From Glycine soja (taxonomy: Eukaryota; Streptophyta; Magnoliopsida; Fabales; Fabaceae), in assembly GCF_004193775.1 (NCBI RefSeq), contig NC_041003.1, positions 29,440,263 through 29,504,262 of the forward strand: a stretch of DNA of 64,000 bases, written 5' to 3'. The notes under the pieces were generated by a model, which ran no database searches, had not been told where the DNA came from, and saw only the letters and a program-made list of their open reading frames with translations. The position numbers and the translations under genes were made by a program. Every line of letters begins with the position of its first letter. The first letter of the stretch is position 1. Shown here one piece after another: positions 33,451 to 45,700 of the stretch.

Positions 33451-34775
33451 ATCCCCTGCACCAATTCTCTTTAATGTTTAAAATATACTACATTGACATC
33501 TCTTATACATTACACTAACATCTATGTTATCTAAGAAACATATTACATTATACATTCTTATAAGAGTTGTTATAAACATTTAAAAAAAGAGAGAAAAAGA
33601 TCATGTGCAATCTTAAGAAATCTTAGAAACTGTCAATGTAAAATAAATAATGTGTACCACGACATAATATTTTTTTTACACTATTATTTAATAATAAATT
33701 ATCACGTATAATAAGTTTATTGAGTTCTATAATAGCTATCTTAAAGTCATAGTAAAAAAGATTTCTCATTGCTCATGATGTAAAAACTTTTAAATCAAAA
33801 ATACATGCTTATTAAACTCAAGAGAAGTGTCAAAGGGTGTGTGCAAAAAAGTGTATCAAAGAGTGTGTTCCTAACATTTCTATAAACAGAAAGTGCTAGG
33901 AACAAACTCTCAAATACACTCCTTCAAACACTTTCTCTCTAATTGATTAAGATTTATTGAAAACTATAAAATGAGGAAAGAGAATAATTAATATGATGTG
34001 GGATGCATAAAACTTTGTTATCTTCCATACCTTTCAACCAATAAGAAAGGATGTGTGCAAAAGAGTGTACTCCTAGCATTTCTATAAACTCAATATATTA
34101 AATTCCAAAAATAACCATTTGTTAGAGATATTTCCAGGGAAATAGAAGAGAGAGAGAGAGTATAGTTTGCGAATAATACACCATTTAACCCTAACAAGAT
34201 GCCCAAAAAAAGTATATTGCTTTGCCAGCCTAGTTCAAATATCTATTTGGATAACTCTTAGTAATTCATAATTTTATGATAAGTTTAACATTATTGTATA
34301 ATATTGTTGTGATATTGTATTTGACAGTGCAATGAATTTGGGGGTGAGATGAGTAACCTTAGTAAATCGAATATATAACATTATTACATCTAATTACTGA
34401 AGATTAAGATTTTTTTTTATGTTAAAAGAAACAAAAAAATGAAATATATATTACATGAAATATTTGAGAAAAAAAAATTGAATTGAATTTGTCATCTTCA
34501 AATCGTTTTATAAAATGTTAATAATTCTTCGACTTAATATTTTATTTCAACCCACCCGATAATGTTTTAATTTAAGCACATACAAGATCTATCAAATGAA
34601 TGACGCAAACATTTAAAAGTTTGACTAGCCTCTTTTGTGTTATTCAAGAGTGTGATTTGATGTTTTCAAAATTCTTGTCAATACCCTAAAATACGTTTAT
34701 AAACTTCATCTAAACATTATTTCTCATATATTAAAATATTTTCTAAATAAATTTTAAAAATACAATTGTTTATAA
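33451..34775. other. AT-rich intergenic sequence
   Basis: No gene. A short GA-rich run occurs at 34148-34161. The strings AGTGTGTTCCTAACATTTCT (33859) and AGTGTACTCCTAGCATTTCT (34064) repeat, with flanking similarity, about 205 bases apart. Confidence 0.45.
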
Positions 34776-35056
34776 ATGACACTTTTTTTACACCGTCTGA
34801 GACAACTTTTCTCGCATAGACTACTTATCCATAAGCATTTATGTCACAAGACTCAATGCTTAGATGGTTGTACACCACTTGGGATGACTTCTCATGCACA
34901 GACAACATATTTCGAGGAGGACTTACCCCTAAGCATTTACGGCACAAAACTCAATGCTTGAAGGACTATACACCGTATGGGATGACTTCTCTCAGTAACA
35001 ACCAACTTCCTCAAAGAGGATGGTTCTCATTCCTTGGCAACTATAATGACACCTGA
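34776..35056. repeat. Degenerate tandem repeat, three partial units
   Basis: Units contain ACACCGTCTGAGACAACTTT / ACACCACTTGGGATGACTTC / ACACCGTATGGGATGACTTC, each preceded or followed by CATAAGCATTTATG-like and ACTCAATGCTT text at a spacing of about 90-100 bases. Short open frames here reflect the repeat rather than a gene. Confidence 0.6.
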
Positions 35057-36771
35057 CTCTTATGACTAAGAAAATAGAACAACCGAAAACATAACACAAG
35101 GACGTGGAACAAATTAGAGAAATATCACAATCTAACATGTCAAACACACAACCACGCACCTTGTACCATATACAAGAAAGACAAGATTGAACTTGTACAT
35201 TGGCGTAACAAAAAGAGACCAATGAGACCATCACATGTAGATGCCATTGTTGAAGAATACCATGTATATATTAAAGTGAACTACATGACTCACCTCAAGT
35301 TCACGATTAAACAGAGTTAGGAAGAGACATTGATGATGACTTGAACTAGAGTCCTCTGTCCTCTCTCTCTCTCTCTCTCCCTCCTCTCTAGACATGAACA
35401 CTTTCCCATTAATACTTTATTTCCTTAATTTCACCTATAAATAATTTTCAACTTCAAATATTCATGAAGCTTAAAAGCATAATACAATTTCCGATTAAAA
35501 AAATATTTTTTTGTGCCAACACTTCGTAACAGATTAAGCTATGTTTAGAATTTTATAACGTATAATATCAGGAAAATTTAGAATGACGTGGTAAAATCGT
35601 AAAATTCATTACGTTCGAATAGCAGTTCCGATATATTTGGAGAATTTACAGCATCTTTTCCACAGGTTGTGCATATCTCGAACAATTAATCCATGCAATG
35701 TTTCGCGGATAAAGGATTTTGAGACAACATGAGTAAGAAACGGTTTCCTAGAGACAAGCAATCGTTGCATATAATAATAAGTGAAACCAAGATTGTACAA
35801 AATTTGAACATAAAAATAAAGATTGATGAGACATAAAAATGCGACGTAACTTGTGAGGCCCATTTGATCATTTTTTTTAGAGTTACAGCATCAGAAAAGA
35901 GTTGCTAAAGTAATAAATTGTAAAAAGAAGTAATATTTCATAAGAGTTGTATTAAGCTAACTTTGTTGCCATGACATGAAAAAATGCTTTTGAAAAAATG
36001 CTATTCAAAAAATGATATTTGCATTAGAGAATGGTTCCAACAAATTCAGGTCGTGAGGTCTCATCACATAAAAAGCGAAACATATGGTTTGAAACTCAGA
36101 TTGGGCAACTTGGCTTGCACATTGGGATGTTAGAATCACTTAACATCGTTCCTTGAACCGGGGAAGAAAGGGAAACATCATTTTAAAATATGTATATTAG
36201 ACTCCAAGCATATAGATGGTGTAAAACTCATGTTAAATCATGTGAAGTGTTGTTCTAAATGAATGGGACTAATGTACTAGCCACTAAAAGACTAAATTGT
36301 TCTGTTTGCATAACAAAATGTTGCAAGTTAAAGAACTAAACCCTAGGCATGCCCCAGCTAAAAACATATGTACGTGAGCATGCAAAACATCCAAGGCAAA
36401 TCCATGTGCACCATTAGAGGGAAGAGAAAATGAAAGCTTCTTACCAACCAGTACCGATCTATGGGAGAATGGCGCTGTCAAACTTCATGCTGAACCCCCA
36501 AGCCAATACATAATTCCAAGTATGAAATTAAATTATTGACAGCGTTCTACATCTCTACATATTTTCATATCGAAACCTTCAGCAGGCTTGCCTTTGACTT
36601 GTTTGTCTGTATATCCAAAAATGGCATGCCTACGAGAGAACTTCAAGAACGCATTGTTCCAATTGTAAACCAACAGCAATTCATGAACTGATCAAGACTA
36701 ACTCGCCAAGAGTAAGCCACTTTGTAAGCCAAAGGTCATTTCAAAACTGCATTTCAGGCTTGATTTGATCC
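35057..36771. other. Region downstream of PIE1
   Basis: No further gene is supported. A (CT)n microsatellite lies at 35360-35380. The last few hundred bases below 36772 must contain the PIE1 3' untranslated region, but I could not place a polyadenylation site. Confidence 0.5.
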
Positions 36772-39700
36772 TTATCTAATGTCAGTATATTCAGGGAATG
36801 CTGTACAATCATCAAGGTCTGAGATTAAACCAGCAACATAATCATGTGGGATCATTCCAACACTCTCCATTTCCAATGAACTTTCCCCATTCAAGTCAAA
36901 GGAGAAAATGCTACCCATACTATCAATTCCAACTTCATCAGTAGTTAATGAAGTGAGATCAATTCTCAGATCTTTGAGTGATGGCATTGACTGGAATTTA
37001 GAATCAGCCTGATGGTGATGCATTTCACTAGGATCCATTGAAGCTTTTTTGGACTTTGACCTAGAAGGCTTAGAAGAGTCGGACATGGAAGACTTCTGCT
37101 TTCCGGAGGATTGTATCCTGGATCCAGCTCGAGACCTTGCATCGTTGGTTGGGAATGCAGATGATGCCCATCCAGAGCTGTCTTCTTCACAAACTCTTGC
37201 TGCCTCCCTGAGGGGTGGGGTAAAAAGGAGAAAACATCATAAGCAGCTTTCCAACAGTAACCAAGAAAAAAATGTTCGTAGACTACCAAGTAAGGACTTA
37301 GGGAAAGAAACTTTGGCATTTATTGACAGTTTGATTGAAACAGTTATATCAATACTTTAAAATGCTACTTTGTTGTGTGAAAAGAACAATGGCCAACAAA
37401 ATGCAATGACAGGGATTTATTTGTTGTAAACAGAATTCCCAAGAGAGTAAACTATGACCAAAATTCAACAAGGCATGATATAAAAAGAGCAAATACTTTA
37501 TTTGATCAATAGGGAGAATTCCCCCTATTTCAAAACTTGGTGTTGTTTCTTGATCTGGGTTCTTGCCCCCTTATTTCAGCGCATACAAAAATAAATACCT
37601 GAAATTTCATTCACAAATCAAACCATGAACAAAAACCTATATTCAGCCATACCTGAAACGATTCTCAGCAATGAACAAACCAACTTTAAGATCATCTTCT
37701 CCTGTTTGCTTATTTAAAGATGGTGTTGGTTCAGTCCCAATTATTGATAAATTTATAACAGATGGAAATGAAGATAGGACGTCGCTATCCTCTTTTGTGA
37801 ACTCCAGTGTTATATCCAGCTGATCTGCACTTACTGGCATGTCTTCACCTTGGTTAGAGAGAATGACTTTGTCATTCACTTGCCTAGTTGTGATATCATC
37901 AAGTGCAGCTGCTACTAACTTCTTGCTCTGGGCTAAATTTGTAAATGTCATCCTTTTAGAGGATTTCTTCAAGGAATTTTGTGAAGGCTGGCCAATGGAA
38001 GTATAGAAACTCTGATCGAAATAGAGACCATTGCAGGTGGGTAATGGATTTCGCCTGCGGTCAACATGTGATGCCACCTTCCAGACAGATGAAAGCAATG
38101 CAAAAAAATGCTTCTGCAGCAGTAACTCCCTATTTACCTGCTCAGAAGCAACATCTAACAGCATCCGAATGTTATCCTGCCAAAAGAGATTAGATATGAG
38201 GGGAAACAAAGGTTTCTCTATTGCAATTATCAATTTTGGGATGACTAGTGCCTAATAGGAATGGTCAAATATTTTCTAAATCATAAACGGTAAATAGAAG
38301 CTGCAATCCACTCTAAATGAAATGAAATTGTATAGATGAGCACAACCTCATGCAAAGAAATAACATTGAGGAGATAAAATAGACATGTTAAAACTTAACA
38401 TTGCTGGTCTAACCTCTGTAACTTTAAGAAGAGCCTTTCCAGAGCCTGGACTGTTGATCTTCTCATGATTTGCATTGTCCAGTGACAGCAAGACATACTT
38501 TTGGAATAGTTCTCCGAACCTCTCACAGCAATGGACAGGATGACGATATCTTCCCCTGTATGACCCACCACCACTCATGCCATAAAGCGTTTCACTAACC
38601 AAACTCCAGTTAGGACCATATTCATGAACAACAGCACATAATATTGCATCCTCCTGAGGCAGCCAAAAATCAGCTGGTGGAATACAATCTTTGGACCAAT
38701 GATGTCCCTTTTTCAATTTTTCCGGTTTTATCATCCAGACCCGTTTTACAGGCATAGGAGTGATGGATATTTTTCCTCCTATCTTACTCCTGCTTGCTGT
38801 TTTCTGTTCTAAATCAACCAGACTTTCACAAGTCTTTGATTCTGCATGTTCATCCTGCACAACTAATGAGTTGGATTCTAAATCGGAAGCATAAATGTCA
38901 GGAGGATCCCTCTTGGACTTTTTAGACTTCTTAAGTCTCTTTTCTTCTTCACCATCAGTAGTTAATTTAGACTTCTTACGTTTTTTCTGCTTGGTTGAAT
39001 TTGGAGACAGAAAATCTACACCAGTGACATCCTCATCATCTATGTTCATAGGCTCTGCTTGTGACTCTTCTTTGACAGGTCTCAAGCCAGAGGTTAAAGA
39101 TCCTTTCTTTAGAGATTTGAACTTTGCCTTCTTGGGTTTCTTTTTAGATTTGGGCTTCGAATCCCCTGGTGTTTGAGTCCTGCAGAAAAGAAACAAAAGA
39201 TATAGTACTCCCAGGTATTTACTTATTTAGCATTTTACCTTATTTCAATGCAAAACTTTCCATGTATTTCAAACTCTTACTAGTTAAAGCTGTAGAAGAA
39301 ACAATCAAAGCAAAGCAGATTTCCTAAGCAAGGATTAATACCAAAATCCCAACCACCACAGAAAAAGTAGTTTGTACCATAGTAGTTAATAGCGGATTGC
39401 TGCACGGAGCGGCCACCATGAAAAAACACCATAGCAGATAGCGGGATGGCCACTATTTTAACATTATAGCAGAACAATATTAAAATTTATAATAAATATA
39501 ATGCTATTAAGTTTGTCATATATTAATTAAATAGTATTTGAAAAATAATAACAGCTTTTAAAATTTTAATAATAGATATAAAAGATATTTTTGGAAAGCT
39601 GCCTAAACTGCGGTCGCCCCTAGTCTGTATTAGTTGTGGCCACTTTGAAGGCTGCATTAATTGCAGCCTCAAGAGTGGTGGTTTAGTCTCACATCAACTA

Positions 39701-42700
39701 GAGATATGGCTTAAATATAGCTTACAAAGCTTAGGCAGTTCTCACCTTACAAGCTAGTTTTGTGGGGTTGAGTTAGGCTCTAAGTCAAAATTCTAAGATG
39801 GCATCAGAGCTCATCTTAGGTCCATTGTTGGGCCATTAGCATTTTCCACGCTCCAAGCCAGTAGCCCTGAGCATGAAGGAGTGTTGGAAAGCTGCCTAAA
39901 TTACGGTCAACCCCTAGCCTATCTTAATTGGGGTCTCTTTAGGGGCTGCCATAATTGCAGCCTCAAGGGAGGTAGATTAGTACCACATCAACTAGAGATA
40001 TGGCTTAAATATAACTTATATAGCTTAGGCAGTCCGCACCTTACAAGCCAAACCAGTTTGTGCGGTTGAGTTAGGCCGTAAACCCAAATTCTAAGAGGCC
40101 AGCAAAGTTTAGAAGGAGAAGCACCCCTTAATTTCAATAAGGAGTGCAGAGGAGACAAAAAAGGCTGTATTAAAACATTGAGGGTAATGGTAAGGTTTCC
40201 ATACTACTGGACTCCTATGGTTCACCCTGTATACAAATAGCAATTAAATATTTTATACAAGAAACTAAACAATACTTGATAAGTTCTATTATTAAAATTG
40301 ATCATATGCTCTAGCTTTCTTTTATTAAATTAAACCTGAAATTTTTAAATATCTTAATTAAAAAAAATTATTTTGGTTTCTAAAATATCTTGATTAGAAA
40401 ATATCTTTATTTAAATTTTGATTTGAAAATAAACCTGATTATAGTGCATCTAAATTTGAATTTTGATTTTGATATTCTAAATTTTGACTACCAGAGATAT
40501 GAAAGTCTTGTATGAATGAGAGTCCAGTGACGGCTGAAACAGCGATGTTAAAACTGACGGTCCAAGTCCAAACACGATTGTATTGTCTTGGAACTAAGAC
40601 AATATTTACTAAACTAAAACAAGAAGAAACAGTACGGTGTCATTTAAAGCTAGGGGTTGTGAATGGCCATCTCTCTTCTCTGAAACACTAGCAGCAAGTG
40701 CAGCCATGAAAGCGGCACAGTGAACAGAAGCTGTAGATCTTTAGTGTGGTGTGATTTCCTCGCTCCAGCTTCAATTTTCTGCGATTTTGGCCGCGAAAAG
40801 CGCCGCTCCAGCCACAACAACCAGGTGCAACGCGATGACACTTGGAGGAGCGGCAGGGTGCCACAACATAATGCACCGATGCAATAGCATTGCTATTGTG
40901 CACGATTAACTACTATGGTTTGTAGAAGAATATTACAGTTAAAAAGGAAAATGATGGGAAGGAGATGAAGAAAGTTCAGTGCTGGCCTACTTTTTAGAAT
41001 CACAAGTTTCCTCGGCTTCTTTCTGTCTAGCTTCATATTCGAGTTCCTCCATTAACTACAAGAACAAAAAAAGCAAACATTAATAATCATTCCAAAAAGG
41101 AGAAAAAAATAAAAATAAATTCATCCAACACACCTGATGTTGAGCCAAGGCCTCTACATGCTGTCGATATGCCGTAGTTGCATAATCAGCATCCCAGCCT
41201 ATAATGTAGACCAAGAAAGTGTTCATTCTCACAATTATGTCATGCATACAAACTAAACATCTTTGTAAGTCAATATTTGGAACAACCATCTGATGAACAA
41301 GTCAATAAATATACCAAACACTGCAAGCAATGAAAATCATACATAAATCAATGAAAAAGGATAACCATACAACAACAACAACAACAACGCCTTATCCCAC
41401 TAGGTGGGGTCGGCTACATGGATCAACTTCCGCCATAATGTTCTATCAAGTACCATACTTCTATCCAAACCATTAATTTCGAGATCCTTTTTGATAACCT
41501 CTCTTATAGTCTTTTTGGGTCTTCCTCTGCCTCGAATTGTTTGTCTTCTCTCCATCTGGTCTACTCTCCTCACTACAGAGTCTACCGGTCTTCTCTCTAC
41601 ATGCCCAAACCACCTAAGTCTATTTTCCACCATCTTCTCTACAAGTTATTTTATAGCACTTTTATAATTTCTCAGACCTACTAAACTATGCTAGAGACAA
41701 GTTATTTGGATAGTCATGGTTAATCACACTTTCATGAGGTCTAATATAACGACAACAACTTTAACATTTATGAACATGAATAACAACAATTTAAAATGTT
41801 ATGAAGCAAAGGGAGCAATGTGGTGCATACTTTCATATACAAGAGGTTCCTCATCTTCATCAATTTCGGCTTCCATCTCCTCCTTGTACTTTTCAATGCG
41901 ATCCAACTCCCATTCTGTGTCCTCAATCCTGACTTCAGATTCCAAGGCTGTTTTATCTATAATTGGATCCCACAGTTCCATAAAACGAATGGCATATCGA
42001 TCAATAGGGCGTAGCTCATTCTCAAATGCTGAGATAGCTTGTCCAGCTGCAGCTGCAGCTGCAGCCATCTGTTTGACTTCAGCCAGCATGTCAGGATCAT
42101 CTTCTTTGCCAGCAACAGAGTGTGGCGGTCTATCTTCCTTATGATCACTTCCATTTAACATTAACGCATTCTCTTTATTTAAATTCAAAACAGATTCACC
42201 TAATTCTGCAGTCTCATCATCCTCATTTACATATTCATCGTCTTCAAATCTCCCAATGACTTCTTCTGTAAACTCCTGATTGTCCACAGCCTCTTCCAGT
42301 TCAACTTTCTTCAAAGCCATATAATCTGCTTCATCTTCTACACATTTTAATGCAGCCTCAACATCTGCATTAGTTACAGAAACTTCCCCATTGTTCTGGT
42401 TTTTCTCCTTCGGCATATTTTTTATTGAAAGTGTTCTATGACCTGAAAATAGTTCCATAGGATCAAGCTTCTTGAAGAACTCAGTATTATAACCCCCACT
42501 TTGTATAACTAGATTATCAAGTGCACGCTTCTGATTTGCTTTTTTCAAAATATTCTCCTCAATGGTGCTTTCACTAATCAATCTATAGATACGAACTTCG
42601 CGTGTCTGACCAATTCTGTGGCACCGATCTTGTGCCTGTTGATCCATAGCAGGATTCCAGTCACTATCATAAAAAATAACTGTGTCAGCTCCAACTAAAT

Positions 42701-45700
42701 TGATACCAACACCCCCACTACGAGTTGACAAGATGAAAAGAAAATATTTGGGGTTGGTGTTAAAGCGCTGCATTAAGGTCTGTCTCTCCTCCGGTTGGGT
42801 TGATCCATCTAAGCGCATGTATGTATACCCATACAAATTAATGAATGCCTCTAATATGTCAAGCATCTTTGTCATCTGGGTGAATATCAAAGCTCGGTGA
42901 CCTTCTGATTTTAATCTCCTCAACAAAATTGCTAGTTCTTGCAGTTTCCCACAGTCAAATTGTATAAGACGCCTGTCAGGGAAATACACTTGCCGGCGGA
43001 CAATTGCAGGCCTGATTGGTGACAGCAGCGGTAACAGAACTTCAGAGCATTTCTGCTTGTAAGATGGGTGCAGAAACACACTAGTCTCACTTGTACTGCA
43101 CCAACATACAGGAGAGGGTGCCCGTGCAGCTGGAATTGCAAACATGAAGCTTTCAACCACATCAGTCATCTTCTGAAATCGTTCAACCGGGGAGAGAACA
43201 ATGTCAGCTAGCTTTGATGAGTACAAGTATGAAACAGGGTTTGCTTTCACCTGATGAATATCATTTACAGGATGTCTTAAGGCAACAAGATCCCTTAGAG
43301 TTGTCGAGTAGATGGGTCTTTTTTTACATCTCAAGGAGTTCCACCATGCAATAGCTGCTGCATGTTCCTTCGTCTGTTTTAGCCTCTCTTCCCAGATCGC
43401 CCATTGGATCTCTTCAAAAATGTTTGTTCCTTGCAACTTTTTTTGACATTTATGTGGCCTAATTACTTCTAGTTCGGCCATATCAGTACGTTCCATGATT
43501 AAAGTCACAGGGGTCTCAATAGTTTGTACTTCATCACTTTCCCAAGCAGCCATGCTATAGTCAAGATGAGTGAATAAAAGACCCAAACCTCTTAGGTCCA
43601 CCGTTGAAAAGGGACTAGGCAAAAGCATGGAGCAAACAGAAGAACTTAACTGAATATCAATACCACGCATATCAAAAGAACTGACAATAGGACGACCCTC
43701 AAATAGATCAGGATGATTGCAAACCTTACGAAGTTGCATGATAATACTAATCATCCCAAAAAAATTGGCACTTGCAAGTGTGGCTTGGGTCTCTGAACTA
43801 GCAATGAAATCTTCATACAGATTCCGCTGCCTCTTTGATAGTCTACAATATATGACATGTTCATGCTTCATTGGAAGTTGCTTCTCCACATCTCGCTTAA
43901 GTCGACGAAGTAAGAATGGACGAAGTACATTATGAAGGCGATCAACAACCTCCTTATTAACTTTTTCTTCACCCTCTACCATCCCTGATATAGGATTACT
44001 AAACCAATCCTTAAACTCTTGATGCGACTGGAAAACATGGGGCATTAAGAAATGCATGAGAGACCACAGTTCCATGAGATCATTCTGTAGTGGCGTACCA
44101 GTCAAGAGAATCCGTCGTTTTGAATTGAAATTCAAGAGTGTCTGCCACCTTTGTGACTTCCAGTTTTTAATGAGATGAGCTTCATCTAAGATCAAGTATT
44201 TCCACTTTTTGCGCTTGAAAACTTTGGAGTCCTGAATAACTAATCTATAAGTTGTTATGCATACATGAAAGGAGTTAGGTTTTAACCATCCTTGCCTTTT
44301 AAGTTTTCGCTCCTTTGCACTTCCAAAATAAGTCAAAATTTTAAAGGCAGGACACCATTTCAGAAATTCAGTCTCCCAGTTAAGCATTACACTAGTTGGT
44401 ACAACAATTAAATGTGGGCCCCAAATCCCTTTATCACAAGCAAGATGTGCAAGCAAAGAAATAGTCATAATTGTTTTTCCAAGCCCCATTTCATCTGCCA
44501 AAATTCCATTCAGTCTTTTTTCATACATCGTGACAAGCCAATCCAATCCAATATGTTGATACTCACGAAGAGAGTACTTGAGAAGAAAAGGGAACTTTGT
44601 ACGCACACTAGTTGTGGAGAAGGTGTTTCCAGTGGGTTGTGCTGATCTTGCAGCAGCTGCTGCATCAGCAATTATATCCTCACTTTCTCTTTTTTCTAAA
44701 TTTTCATGAGGTGATTCCCACTGTTCTTCCTGGGACTGTATGGCAGCCAGGTGCTCACCAGACTTGATATCTTCATCCATAGGAATGGCAGGATCCTTCT
44801 GCCCAGCATCCTCATGGACTGGAGAATCCGAATTGTTCTCTGATAAAGCAGAAGCATAATCAGATTCATATTCCCCATCTTCATCGTCACTTGGGTCCTA
44901 ACAAACAAAAGGGGGAGGGAGAGGGGAAAAAAATCAAACTTTTTAGTACCAATGTATCAAGCCATAAGTAACAACTAGAGGTGAAAACCGCTTACCCTTT
45001 TATATCTTGCAAGCAATTCCTCAACAGGCATGACACTCTCCTTTTGTAACAATGCAATCTAAAAATAACAGTTTTGTCATGACGAGTAACATAACAGTAT
45101 GTATGTATGTATGTATGTGTATATATATGTATAAACCAAGCAGACTGGATCAACGTTTATGGTAAAAAATTCCAAAATTCTATATATTAGTATTCAGAAA
45201 TAATTTGGGAGAAAGATAGGCTGATTAGCTCTTAACCTCGTCCTTGGGATCAATTGCATCAACTCTTTCCAGTTGTTCCTCCTCAGATAAGGTTGTTTCA
45301 TCATCCTGATCATTTTAAAGAAGTCAAAAAAAAAAATGGCAGGCAAACAACACCCAAGAAGTGAAAACAAGTAAATAAGCAAAACCTTCAAAATAGTTTT
45401 ACAATTGATTCAACCAACAATTCCAAAAACTTCTGTAATATAAAATCCAATCCAATACAGTTATGTCCAACAAATTATTGACTTCAAAAATGCTTTGATT
45501 ATTATGGAAGGATACTAGAGTTCTGACTAGCAAAACCTTATGATATACTACATTTTGGATTTGGAAACCTATACAGCAAGGTTTGGTCTACCAGCAGATC
45601 ACTTCATATCTAATCATTCAACTTCTAGCTAAACCGCACTTCTCTCCGTGAGCAAAGGCTTGATACATAAATTGCACATGCTAACAGAAACTATAACACA

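Larger units (their letters stand above)
36772..41198 (-). other. PIE1: PIE1 exons 16-20: SANT-like domain and C-terminal tail
   Basis: Exon 16 (WDADYATTAYRQHVEALAQH) and exon 17 continue the helical region after the ATPase. Exon 18 carries a lysine-rich stretch (KPKSKKKPKKAKFKSLKKG, a likely nuclear localisation signal). It then encodes the SANT/Myb-like domain at residues 1639-1692 (FWLPQEDAILCAVVHEYGPN, LYGMSGGGSYRGRYRHPVHC). Exon 19 resembles the variable tail with LLLQKHFFALLSSVWK and LDITLEFTKED. Exon 20 starts REAARVCEEDSSGWASSAFP and ends at TAA 36774-36772. Exon 17 ends AAAAA|GTAGGC, so the in-frame-looking TAG just beyond lies in the intron. Confidence 0.92.

Noticed and set aside
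35609..35863. Minus-strand frame of 84 codons downstream of PIE1
   Set aside because: No family similarity that I recognise, an overlapping alternative frame, and no splice or promoter context.
40988..40992. TAG stop apparently ending PIE1 at exon 17
   Set aside because: The stop lies in AAAAA|GTAGGC. Splicing before GTAG joins in phase to exon 18, which carries the conserved lysine-rich and SANT-like regions.
41716..42144. Plus-strand open frame of 142 codons
   Set aside because: It is antisense to the end of PIE1 exon 15, and its Ser/Ala runs mirror the acidic and poly-Ala coding.
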